Below, piece by piece: positions 1 to 8,059 of a stretch of 64,000 nt of DNA. The stretch comes from Noviherbaspirillum pedocola (GTDB lineage Bacteria; Pseudomonadota; Gammaproteobacteria; Burkholderiales; Burkholderiaceae_D). The stretch lies in contig NZ_JAEPBG010000008.1 of assembly GCF_016632335.1 (NCBI RefSeq), positions 228,203 through 292,202 on the forward strand, in the 5' to 3' direction. The notes under the pieces are model-generated. The model ran no database searches and was not told the origin of the DNA. It worked only from the letters and a program-made list of their open reading frames with translations. Position numbers and translations under genes: made by a program. How positions within the stretch are numbered: the stretch's first letter is position 1; each line of letters begins with the position of its first letter.

Positions 1-103
1 TGCAAGGCGCGACTTCATGCAGCAGGCGCCCACGCGGCGCAGTCCGCGCGGGAACGTCGCGTCATTGACTCGCAAGCCAAGCGAATTTTCGAATGAGGAT
101 CTC

Positions 104-1258
104 ATGATGCATATCACAGCATTCATCGAAGGCGCGCTGGTTGCGGCGCTGGTCAGCTTCTTCACCAGCCGCCTCATCGTCGTCACGCAGAACTGGCATG
201 GCGCTCTCAGTCTTGATTGCGACCTGGCCGGAAAGCAGAAATTCCATACCGTCCCGGTTCCGCGCGTGGGCGGACTCGCGCTGATGCTGGGCATGGTGTG
301 CGGGTTCGCCTGGATCCGGTTCCTGCATGCGGACGTCGTGCCGGAAGAAGTGATGAGCGGTGCGCTCTGGATGTCGCTCTCGGCGCTACCGGTTTTCATG
401 ATCGGGCTGATCGAGGACGCGACAAAGAAGGTCAGCGTGCGTGCGCGCCTGTTCTTTACTGCGGGCGGGGCAATGCTTGCAGCCTGGGCCGTCGGAGCGG
501 TGATGCCCAGGGTCGACCTGTGGCTGATCGATGATCTGCTGGCCTATGCGCCCGCGGCGATTGCGGTCACGGTGTTCGCCGTGGTCGGCGTAACCAATTC
601 GGTCAACATCATCGATGGCTTCAACGGCATCGCGGCGAGCACCGTGGTCGTCATGCTGGCCGGGATGGCGCTTCTCGGATGGCAGGCGGGCGATGCGCTC
701 ATCGTCAACCTGTCCCTGCTCGGCATGGGCGCCGCGCTCGGCTTCCTGCTGGTGAACTACCCGCGCGGCAAGCTGTTCATGGGCGACGGCGGCGCTTATG
801 TGCTCGGCTTCTGGTGCGCCGAAGTCGCGGTGTTGGCGATCCGGCGCAATGCATCGATCGATGCATGGCAGGTGCTTGCAATCTATGCCTACCCGGTGAT
901 CGAGGTGTTGTACAGCATTTACCGCAAGAAGATGGTGCGCAGGATGAGTCCCGCCATTCCAGACCGCCTGCATCTGCACATGCTGGTCTACCGTCGCTTC
1001 ATCTGCCAGAAGGTGGCGCGCCGCGCGACCCAGCCATGGATGCGCAATGCGGCGGTGGTGCTGGTCATCGCGCCGTGGACCATGCTCTTCACCGCGGCGG
1101 CCGTCATCCTCGGCCCGGGCATGTCGGCGCTGTTCCTGGTGGCGGCACAGGTCGGGGTCTACATGGTGTTTTACACGCGCCTGGTGCGAGGCCACTGGTG
1201 CTTCGATCCGAAGGTCATGCTCGGACTGGCGCCCGAGGCGCGCGGCAACCCGGCCTGA
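104..1258 (+). CDS. MraY/WecA-family polyprenyl-phosphate sugar-1-phosphate transferase
   Basis: Integral membrane glycosyltransferase family 4 enzyme that moves a sugar-1-phosphate from a UDP-sugar to undecaprenyl phosphate, the first lipid-linked step of exopolysaccharide or O-antigen synthesis. Visible family motifs are HTVPVPRVGGL near residue 47, NSVNIIDGFNG near 165 (the Asp motif) and LFMGDGGAY near 225, among about ten hydrophobic segments. The ATG at 104 is chosen because GAGGA lies just upstream and the hydrophobic N-terminus begins there; an in-frame ATG at 17 would add an unconserved polar tail. It heads a tight polysaccharide gene run. The exact sugar substrate cannot be read from sequence. 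Confidence 0.88.
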   Translation: MMHITAFIEGALVAALVSFFTSRLIVVTQNWHGALSLDCDLAGKQKFHTVPVPRVGGLALMLGMVCGFAWIRFLHADVVPEEVMSGALWMSLSALPVFMIGLIEDATKKVSVRARLFFTAGGAMLAAWAVGAVMPRVDLWLIDDLLAYAPAAIAVTVFAVVGVTNSVNIIDGFNGIAASTVVVMLAGMALLGWQAGDALIVNLSLLGMGAALGFLLVNYPRGKLFMGDGGAYVLGFWCAEVAVLAIRRNASIDAWQVLAIYAYPVIEVLYSIYRKKMVRRMSPAIPDRLHLHMLVYRRFICQKVARRATQPWMRNAAVVLVIAPWTMLFTAAAVILGPGMSALFLVAAQVGVYMVFYTRLVRGHWCFDPKVMLGLAPEARGNPA

Positions 1259-1300
1259 AGCGCCCGGCTCGGTCAAGAACGCCCATTTCCGGAATCGACC

Positions 1301-2710
1301 ATGCAAACGATCATGCTCATGCAGCCGCTGCGCCGCCTGCTGCGCCGGGCCGACATCGACCTGGCCATCGGCTACACGCTCATCAACAGGATATGGATGC
1401 TGGGCTCGAATGCAGTGACGATGCTGTTCATCGTGCATTTCCTGGACGGCACGCAGCAGGGTCTGTACTTCACTTTCCTTACCCTGCTCGGGCTGCATAT
1501 CGTCTTTGACTTCGGCTTTTCCTACACGATCACGCAATGGGTGGCACGTGAAGGGGCACAGCTTTCGCGCCTGCCGGATGGCGCCGAGACGCTGTCCGCG
1601 GATACGGCGGTACGCGCGCGCGTCGGCGCGCTGCTGGGCCAGGCGGCGCCGCGGGTGCTGGCGCTGGCCATGGCCTTTCTCGTCTTCGCGCTTGTGACGG
1701 GATACTGGCTGTTTGGCAGCGACGGTCGCATCGCGCGCGGCGACTGGCTCCTTCCCTGGCTCCTCGTATGCCTGCTGACGACGCTGCGCATCCTGCTGCT
1801 TTCGGTCGAAGGCACGCTCGAAGGATTGGGCAGAGTCGAGCTGGTGGCCCGGGCGCGCTTGGCCGGACTGGTCTCGGGCACCGTCGCCATGTGGATCATC
1901 ATGCTGGCCGGCGGCGCGCTGTACGGCATGGTGGCTTCGGCCGGACTGCTGTTCGCGGTGCCTCTTGCGATATATCTGCGCCGCTTCCACAAGCTGTTCC
2001 ACCATCTCGCTGCGGCGGCACGCGCAAACCGGGGGGCATGGGACTGGAAAGCGCAGGTGTGGCCGTTCCAGTGGAAGTACGCGATCTCGACGCTGAGCAC
2101 CCTGCTCGTGCTGAACCTGTTCAACCCCGCCGTATTTCATTTTCAGGGCGCCGAGGCGGCCGGCCGTTTCGGCCTCGGCCTGTCGATCGCCAATTCGGTC
2201 GCGGGATTCATGAGCGTCTGGCTCAACTGCAAGGTGCCGCTCATTTCCTCGCTGACGGCAGGCCAGCGCCATGACGAGCTGCGTGCGCTGTTCCGCTCGA
2301 CCAAGCGCAATGCGCTGGCGGTGGCCATTCTGGCGGGAAGCGCGGCGCTGCTGCTCGTGACCCTGCTCAAGGAGGTGGATCCCGCCCTTGGCGCGCGCAT
2401 CCCAGCCATGACGACCCTGGCGGTGCTGCTGCTTGCAGCCGTGCTGCAGCAATACATCCTGACAGTGGCGGTCTTTGCGCGGGCGCAGAAGCGCGAGCCG
2501 TTGCTTGTTTCCTCGCTGATCATTGCGCTCATCACGCCATGCATCCTGCCCTTTCTCGTGGGCGCCTGGGGCGCTCTTGGCGCTGGCGTGAGCTATCTGC
2601 TGCCGGTGCTGTTCATATCGGCGCCATGCTCGTATCGCATCAATTGCCGGGTGCAGGCAGCGATGCGGGGCCAACGGCGGGCAATGTGCGATCACGGAGG
2701 CGCGCCATGA
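1301..2710 (+). CDS. Polysaccharide flippase-like multi-pass membrane protein
   Basis: A 469-residue protein with about twelve hydrophobic segments, resembling Wzx/MOP-type lipid-linked oligosaccharide flippases in size and layout. It probably moves the polyprenyl-linked repeat unit across the inner membrane. No diagnostic short motif is seen, so the call rests on topology, length and position 42 bases after the sugar-phosphate transferase gene. Its stop codon overlaps the ATG of the next gene (ATGA), which implies translational coupling. An oligosaccharide polymerase is a less likely alternative. Confidence 0.65.
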   Translation: MQTIMLMQPLRRLLRRADIDLAIGYTLINRIWMLGSNAVTMLFIVHFLDGTQQGLYFTFLTLLGLHIVFDFGFSYTITQWVAREGAQLSRLPDGAETLSADTAVRARVGALLGQAAPRVLALAMAFLVFALVTGYWLFGSDGRIARGDWLLPWLLVCLLTTLRILLLSVEGTLEGLGRVELVARARLAGLVSGTVAMWIIMLAGGALYGMVASAGLLFAVPLAIYLRRFHKLFHHLAAAARANRGAWDWKAQVWPFQWKYAISTLSTLLVLNLFNPAVFHFQGAEAAGRFGLGLSIANSVAGFMSVWLNCKVPLISSLTAGQRHDELRALFRSTKRNALAVAILAGSAALLLVTLLKEVDPALGARIPAMTTLAVLLLAAVLQQYILTVAVFARAQKREPLLVSSLIIALITPCILPFLVGAWGALGAGVSYLLPVLFISAPCSYRINCRVQAAMRGQRRAMCDHGGAP

Positions 2711-3744
2711 AGCCGCATTCGCACTGCGAGCCGCGTTATGCGAATGGCCACGAAATCGCCGCGGCCGGCAATGCGTTGAGCAGGGCAGCCGTCGCGGCCG
2801 GCATCAGGCTGCGCCGGCTGGCGCGCTGCCTGCGCGTCATGTGCCTGTTCCTCGATCTGACCGGGCATCTGCGCCTGCTGCGCGTAATGGCAGGCAGCGG
2901 CAATGTCCGCCTTCTCCGGCGGCGGCCGCTGGTGCTGTTCAAGTACCTGCACGTGAACTATCTGGCGGCGAACCTTGGTCGCGAAGAACGGCTTGCCATG
3001 CTGGTCAACCATTACGCCAGCCTGGCGCGCCTCTTTCGTACGAGCTTCCTGCACCGGCTCTTTGATGAGGGGCAGCTGCTATGGCGCCGCACCTCGCCCG
3101 AAGGCGACTATGCGATTGTCCTGACCTTTCCGCGCGGAGGCCATGACTTCGAAGGCGAGATGCGCCTGGAATTCCGATGTGGGGATGCGCTGCTGTACAT
3201 GATGACGGCTACGCTGGTCCAGGGGACGTTCCTGCGGCGCGATTGCGGCCAGGCGCTGCTGATCACGAATGTTCAGGGCGCGCGCGGCTGCTTCGAGCAG
3301 ATCCGGCACAGCACCAGGGTGTTCTGCGACACCCCGCCCGCTTACCTGCTGCTGGCCGCGCTCGAAGGCCTGGCCGCATCGTTGCAGGTCGAGGCGATCG
3401 CCGCAGTCGGCAATGACCGCCAGCTTTCCAGGCACGGTGCCCTGGCGCATGAAGTCAGCTTCGATTACGACGGCTTCTGGACCCGGCTCGGCGGCGAGCG
3501 CTGTGTGTCCGGCTTCTACCTCTTTGCGCCGCGCTTGCCTGAAAAGCCGCTTCACCTGATCAAGCAGCGGCATCGTGCCCGCACGCAGAGAAAGCGTTCC
3601 CTGAAGTGGGAGGTTGCGCGCAGCGTTGCGACCCGCCTGCAGAAGGAAAGGCGGCCGCAGCCAACGCAGCGCGGCGAGGCTTCGATTCACGAGTCCGGCG
3701 GGAGCGGTGTTCCCGCCTTCACCAGCGAGGAAAAGCATGTTTAG
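2707..3744 (+). CDS. DUF535 (VirK/YbjX) family protein
   Basis: A 345-residue protein matching the VirK/YbjX-like DUF535 pattern: NHYASLARLF, then LLWRRTSPEGDYAIVLTF, then FEGEMRLEFRCGDALLYMMT, with the family's C-terminal YDGFW and FYLFAPRLPEKPL segments. Family members are linked to envelope integrity and virulence in enterobacteria, but their biochemical role is unknown. The ATG at 2707 overlaps the flippase stop by four bases and gives the compact product. The C-terminal 50 residues are basic and low in complexity. Its place inside a polysaccharide operon suggests a role in envelope or capsule biogenesis. Confidence 0.75.
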   Translation: MKPHSHCEPRYANGHEIAAAGNALSRAAVAAGIRLRRLARCLRVMCLFLDLTGHLRLLRVMAGSGNVRLLRRRPLVLFKYLHVNYLAANLGREERLAMLVNHYASLARLFRTSFLHRLFDEGQLLWRRTSPEGDYAIVLTFPRGGHDFEGEMRLEFRCGDALLYMMTATLVQGTFLRRDCGQALLITNVQGARGCFEQIRHSTRVFCDTPPAYLLLAALEGLAASLQVEAIAAVGNDRQLSRHGALAHEVSFDYDGFWTRLGGERCVSGFYLFAPRLPEKPLHLIKQRHRARTQRKRSLKWEVARSVATRLQKERRPQPTQRGEASIHESGGSGVPAFTSEEKHV

Positions 3745-4546
3745 CGTACTGATATCTGTCTATCGCAAGGACGATCCCGTCTATTTTTCCGAAGCCCTCG
3801 GCTCCCTGGTGCGCCAGCTGCAGTACATCCGCGAGGTAGTGATGGTCAAGGATGGCCCGATAGGCGCCGAACTGGAAGCCGTCATCGCTTCGTACCGCGA
3901 CGCGCTGCCGATAAGAGAAGTGCCGCTTCCGCAAAACGTTGGGCTGGCTCGGGCACTGAACGCCGGACTGGCGCACTGCCGCTCGGAATGGGTGTTTCGC
4001 TTCGATGCGGATGACCTTTGTCTTCCGGGGAGGGCGGCGCTGCAATGGGCGGCGATCAGCTGCGGCGCGCTCGATATCGTCGGCGGCCAGATCCAGGAAT
4101 GCGACCCGGCGACGCTGGCCGTTACCGGCGTCAGGAAGGTGCCGTGCCAGCCCGCCGACATACGCCGCTTTCTGCGCCGCAGGAATCCCTTCAATCACAT
4201 GACGGTTTGCTATCGCAAATCCTTCATCGAGAGGATCGGCGGCTATCCGGACATCCCGCTGAAGGAAGACTATGCCCTATGGGCGAAGGCGGTCGCCGCC
4301 GGCGCGCGGGTAGCCAACATGCCGGATGTCGTGGTGCGCGCCCGTGCAGGACGCGACATGGTGACCCGTCGCGGCGGCATCGGGTATGCCAAATCCGAGA
4401 TCGCCCTGCAATGGTTCCTGCGCAAGAACGGCATCAAGTCGACGCTGGCTTCGCTGGCGGACGGCCTGGCCCGGGCAATGGTATTCGTCGCCCCGGTATC
4501 GCTGCGTCACATCGTGTTTCGCAGGTATCTGCGCCAGTCAGCGTGA
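3737..4546 (+). CDS. Family 2 glycosyltransferase (amylovoran-type)
   Basis: Cytoplasmic GT-A fold glycosyltransferase of 269 residues. The N-terminus MFSVLISVYRKDDPVYF starts the nucleotide-binding fold, FRFDADDLCLPGR near residue 90 is the DXD region, and PLKEDYALWAKA near 175 is the ED-Y acceptor-side motif. It resembles enzymes such as AmsE that extend exopolysaccharide repeat units. The ATG at 3737 lies seven bases after GCGAGG and overlaps the stop of the DUF535 gene, so the two are likely co-translated. Donor and acceptor sugars are unknown. Confidence 0.87.
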   Translation: MFSVLISVYRKDDPVYFSEALGSLVRQLQYIREVVMVKDGPIGAELEAVIASYRDALPIREVPLPQNVGLARALNAGLAHCRSEWVFRFDADDLCLPGRAALQWAAISCGALDIVGGQIQECDPATLAVTGVRKVPCQPADIRRFLRRRNPFNHMTVCYRKSFIERIGGYPDIPLKEDYALWAKAVAAGARVANMPDVVVRARAGRDMVTRRGGIGYAKSEIALQWFLRKNGIKSTLASLADGLARAMVFVAPVSLRHIVFRRYLRQSA

Positions 4547-4557
4547 CGGCGCGGGTG

Positions 4558-6105
4558 ATGAACGAGCGACGTCGCAGCCTCGCCCTGCTGGCTGCGCTGC
4601 CCGCGCTCGTACCAGCAGGCGCGCGAGCACAGGGGCCGGCTGCGGCCGGCGTGAATGTGCTGGCCCATGGCGCGGTGGGCGATGGCAGGACCGACGACAC
4701 GCGCAGCCTGCAGGCGGCAATCAACGGCTGTCCGGCGGGCGGCGTGGTGTACTTCCCGGGAGGACGCACCTATCTCGCTTCCAACCTGGCGCTGAAGCCC
4801 GGCGTGCGGCTGCAGGGCGAAGGCGCCGCCGTGCTGAAAGCCATCAACAGCGGCGATCCGGGCTACTTCCTTGCCACGGCCAGCTATGCCGCCAATGTCC
4901 CGGCGACGGCGGATGAAGGCTGCGAACTCGAGTCCCTGGTAGTCAATGCCGCGAACTTGAAAGCCGTCGCGCTGGCATGGCGCGCCTTTTATGGCCGGGT
5001 GTCGGGCTGCCGCATCTTCGGCGCAAACGATGCCGACCTGCTGATCGCCACACCGGGGGCTGGCGGCGCAGCGATGCCGAATGGCTCCATGGTGAACAAC
5101 CGCTTCATCGGCAACTGGTTCGGCGGCGCCGACGACCATCGCCTCAGGCTGCCGCGGCATGTGGTGAGGCTTTTCGATCCGTCGGCCAACAAGGCGACCG
5201 ATATCCTGTTCCAGCAGAATTACATCAGCGGGGCGACGCAGAGCGTGCTCGAGTTCGACACCGCAGCCGGCCTGCTATTCCAGGGCAACCACGTCTATGG
5301 CGGTCCTTCCGTGTTCCGCAAGGGCTTCATGGGTTTTGTCTGTACGGGCAACTACTTCGAGAATGAAGTCGTCATTGATGACATTACCAGCGGCGTAGCG
5401 GCCGCAGTATTCGGGCCGGGCAATACGCTGCTTGCCGATCTCCTCGCAAAATTCGGTTCCCATGGCGACCAGATCGTTTCGACCGGCAATCATTACGTCG
5501 ACCGTGCCGGCTTGCGGCACTGCTACAACGATGCCTCCAAGCTGCTGGTAAGCATCGGCGACATCTTTGCCCGCATCGATCCGGTGCGCTTCTACAACCA
5601 TGATGGCCGCACGGTTCAGCCTGCGAGCAGTGGCCGCTTCCTGGCCAGCAACGTCTACCTTGCCGAGGCGCGCCACTTCTGGAATGCCGGCATCGGCGTA
5701 GCGCAGCGGGACGCGTCGGATGGCGCCGGCTACACGCGCCGCTGCGTCGCGCCACTGCAAATCCGGGCGCCGCATCGCAACGGATCGATATCGCTCCGGC
5801 TCGCCTTGAAGCCGCTCGGCCCCTCGGGAATGTATGAAATCGAAGCAATGGCCAATGCGGACCGCGAGCCACAGGGCGAAGCGACGCTGCGCTTCCTGGC
5901 CAAGGGCACCGTCAGCCGCAGCGATGGCAATCGCTATCAGGCCTGCCTGTGCAAGCTCGTCTACCGCAGCGAAGAGTGGGAGAGCGCTCCGGCACTCACG
6001 GCGCGGGAAAGGGAAGGAAGGCTCATCGTCGAGTTGAGCGGCAGCTTTCGCGGCGATGGCCGGGCCGACTGCTTCGGCACGTGCTATCTGAAAGCCGAAG
6101 GCTGA
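4558..6105 (+). CDS. Secreted right-handed beta-helix (pectate-lyase-superfamily) protein
   Basis: A 515-residue protein with an export signal (ERRR then LALLAALPALVPAGARA) followed at once by the pectate_lyase_3 opening VLAHGAVGDGRTDDTRSLQAAI, the GVVYFPGGRTYL turn and parallel-beta-helix coils rich in N and G (FIGNWFGG, YISGA, FQGNHVYGG). Such proteins often act as polysaccharide lyases, hydrolases or epimerases, and this one closes a polysaccharide gene run, so it may trim or cut the exported polymer. No catalytic set can be assigned. It begins 11 bases after the glycosyltransferase stop and is the last gene of the run. Confidence 0.78.
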   Translation: MNERRRSLALLAALPALVPAGARAQGPAAAGVNVLAHGAVGDGRTDDTRSLQAAINGCPAGGVVYFPGGRTYLASNLALKPGVRLQGEGAAVLKAINSGDPGYFLATASYAANVPATADEGCELESLVVNAANLKAVALAWRAFYGRVSGCRIFGANDADLLIATPGAGGAAMPNGSMVNNRFIGNWFGGADDHRLRLPRHVVRLFDPSANKATDILFQQNYISGATQSVLEFDTAAGLLFQGNHVYGGPSVFRKGFMGFVCTGNYFENEVVIDDITSGVAAAVFGPGNTLLADLLAKFGSHGDQIVSTGNHYVDRAGLRHCYNDASKLLVSIGDIFARIDPVRFYNHDGRTVQPASSGRFLASNVYLAEARHFWNAGIGVAQRDASDGAGYTRRCVAPLQIRAPHRNGSISLRLALKPLGPSGMYEIEAMANADREPQGEATLRFLAKGTVSRSDGNRYQACLCKLVYRSEEWESAPALTAREREGRLIVELSGSFRGDGRADCFGTCYLKAEG

Positions 6106-6150
6106 AATCCCGGCTGCAGTGGCACGTACACTCGTAGCGACCAGTGCGCA

Positions 6151-6657
6151 CTAGCGTTGGGCCTCGGTAGCATCAGGCGGTGGCAATTCCACCGGCTTGA
6201 CCTCAACCGGCGCCACGCCCTCCTTCTTCATGCCGAGATCCTGGGCCACCTTGGGCGTGACATCGACAATGCGACCGTCGACATACGGGCCGCGGTCGCG
6301 CACTTCAACGGTGGCGCTCTTGCCGGTTTCGAGATTGGTGACACGCGCCTTTGTGCCCAGCGGCAGCGTCTTGCTCGCCGCGGTCTTCGCCTGCGGATCA
6401 AAGCGTTTGCCGTCGGCCATCTTCCTGCCCTTGCCGTTGTAATACGAAGCCATGCCCTTGCGCGCCTTGCCGGAGCGGTCGATATGGGTTGTCTTCGCAT
6501 GCTGCGTCGGCTTGTGCGCATGCGCCTTCGCATGCTGCGCAGGCTTGTGGTGATGCGCGGTCTTCTCAGCATCCTGTCTGTGCCCGGGCGCTGCGAGGGC
6601 CGCGCCGGCGACGCTGCAGGCAAGCGCAAACAGGATCACGTGGCGATGCTTGTTCAT
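6151..6657 (-). CDS. rlpA: RlpA-like double-psi beta-barrel lipoprotein-family protein
   Basis: A 168-residue exported protein: signal peptide (residues 1-22), a His/Ala/Lys-rich low-complexity linker (about 30-58), then a DPBB domain (68-145) with GMASYYNGKGRKMADGKRF, LPLGTKARVTNLETGKS and VRDRGPYVDGRIVDVT. D121 and D132 occupy family-conserved positions. RlpA proteins act on peptidoglycan, usually cutting naked glycan strands at the septum. This copy lacks a SPOR domain, and the signal peptide shows no clear lipobox Cys, so it may be soluble in the periplasm. It converges with the polysaccharide operon. Confidence 0.85.
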   Translation of the reverse strand: MNKHRHVILFALACSVAGAALAAPGHRQDAEKTAHHHKPAQHAKAHAHKPTQHAKTTHIDRSGKARKGMASYYNGKGRKMADGKRFDPQAKTAASKTLPLGTKARVTNLETGKSATVEVRDRGPYVDGRIVDVTPKVAQDLGMKKEGVAPVEVKPVELPPPDATEAQR

Positions 6658-6797
6658 ATTGTTCTGCCTTGTCGGTGAAGTAGTGGCCGGGCCTGCGCGT
6701 TATGCACCGTGCAGGAACCGGCGGTTTCTTTTCGAGCATGACAGGACGACGAAGTTCGCCGATGCCGATACGGTCAACATTGACCTCGGGAATGCAG

Positions 6798-7745
6798 TCA
6801 GTACGAAGGAAGATTCTGCGAGGGAAGATTCTGCGGCGACATGTTCTGCTGCGGCATCCCCGGCTGCGTCATCGCGCGCACCACGCCGAGCCAGGCCTGC
6901 GCAGCCGCCGACAGCGGCGCATCCCGGCGCCAGGCCAGCACCAGGCGCCAGCGCAGCGTCGGATGCGCCAGCGGCACCACGGCCAATCTGTCGTTGGCCA
7001 CCTGCTGCGCAATGAAGCTCGGCAACACCAGGCCGCCAGCTTCGGCCGTCACCAGCGCAAGCGCGAAATCGAGATGATCGGTATGCGTGACTTCCTTCAG
7101 GCGCAAGCCTTCATCGCGGAAAGCGGTGCGCAGCATGTGCGCAATCACGAAAGTCTTGTCGAACATGACCAGAGGCAGGTCTTCCATCTCGGCAAGGCTC
7201 AACTGCGGCCGGCCGACGAGGTGGTGGCCCGCCGGCAACAGCACCGCCATCGCATCGTCGCGCAGCATCACGAAATCGAATTCGGGACGCAGCGGCAACA
7301 GCGTGGTGGCCAGTTCCAGCGTACCGTCGAGCACGCCCTGTTCCAGCCGGCGGCTGCCGCTCTGCACGATCTTGACTTCGATGCCCGGATAACTGCGGCG
7401 AAAGCGCGCCAGCATCGGCGCGAAGATTTCGGCGCCGCCCAAGGGCGCCACGCCGAGCGCGAGCTCGCCGGTGCCGAGTTCGCGCATTGCTGCCAGCTCG
7501 GAAACCAGCTGACGGCGCCGGTCTAGCAGCGCGCATGCATGGCCGAAGGTGAGCTCGCCAGCCGGGGTCAGACGCACCGACACGCCGCGCCGGCCGCGCT
7601 CCAGCAGGCTGACATCGAGTTCCGCTTCGAGCTGGCCGATGGCCTTGCTCAGCGTCGGCTGGGTCACATGCAGCTCCCCGGCCGCGCGGGAAAAGCTGCC
7701 GGCCTTGGCCACCGCGACGAAATAGCGCAAGCACCTCAGGTCCAT
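6798..7745 (-). CDS. LysR-family transcriptional regulator of the 3-hydroxybutyrate genes
   Basis: A 315-residue LysR-type regulator: N-terminal winged helix (MDLRCLRYFVAVAKAGSF, then AAGELHVTQPTLSKAIGQLE) and a periplasmic-binding-fold effector domain from about residue 90. The ATG at 7745 is chosen over an in-frame codon 30 bases upstream because family proteins begin with MDLRxLRYF. It is divergent from the permease and 3-hydroxybutyrate dehydrogenase genes, so these are its probable targets (inference from the usual LysR arrangement). The C-terminus ends in a degenerate NMSPQNLPSQNLPS tail. Confidence 0.88.
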   Translation of the reverse strand: MDLRCLRYFVAVAKAGSFSRAAGELHVTQPTLSKAIGQLEAELDVSLLERGRRGVSVRLTPAGELTFGHACALLDRRRQLVSELAAMRELGTGELALGVAPLGGAEIFAPMLARFRRSYPGIEVKIVQSGSRRLEQGVLDGTLELATTLLPLRPEFDFVMLRDDAMAVLLPAGHHLVGRPQLSLAEMEDLPLVMFDKTFVIAHMLRTAFRDEGLRLKEVTHTDHLDFALALVTAEAGGLVLPSFIAQQVANDRLAVVPLAHPTLRWRLVLAWRRDAPLSAAAQAWLGVVRAMTQPGMPQQNMSPQNLPSQNLPSY

Positions 7746-8059
7746 CACCGCCTCGATTCCATGCCAAAAGGGCATGGAGTATATAGGAATAATTCACTTT
7801 TTCAGCGCTCGCGCCACTGTTACGCTTCGTGCCGACTCCTGTAACGATTCTCACCGCAGCACTTTAGTTCCAGGAGGCATCGCGCACCGGAAAGCGAAGC
7901 GGCAAGTTCCTTCTCAGGCGAAAGACCGCAGCCGAACGGCGCGCACGATCCGGTCCGGCATACCGCGCGCGCATCATCAACAAAGACAACACGCGCTCTT
8001 TCCATGCAGTCATGGCATGGCAAGAGACTGCGCTTGTCGCTACATCCTTGGGAACCGTT
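7746..8059. promoter_or_regulatory. Divergent control region between the LysR and permease genes
   Basis: This 314-base stretch has no gene. It contains the 19-base palindrome at 7759-7777 and an AT-rich run (AGTATATAGGAATAATTC, 7778-7795), the most promoter-like part. A second, weaker inverted pair is GTTAC at 7819-7823 and GTAAC at 7841-7845. The rest, nearest the permease start, shows nothing recognisable. Confidence 0.5.
7759..7777. promoter_or_regulatory. Candidate LysR operator (T-N11-A dyad)
   Basis: CCATGCC and GGCATGG form a perfect 7-base inverted repeat around AAAAG. Within it T7762 and A7774 give the T-N11-A spacing typical of LysR-type recognition sites. It lies 14 bases upstream of the LysR start codon and close to an AT-rich promoter-like run, as expected for autoregulation. 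Binding is inferred. Confidence 0.5.

Noticed and set aside
386..2695. Long open frame on the minus strand opposite the sugar-phosphate transferase and flippase genes
   Set aside because: Composition is Arg/Gln/His-rich and low in hydrophobic runs, typical of an antisense frame in GC-rich DNA. It covers two clear plus-strand membrane-protein genes.
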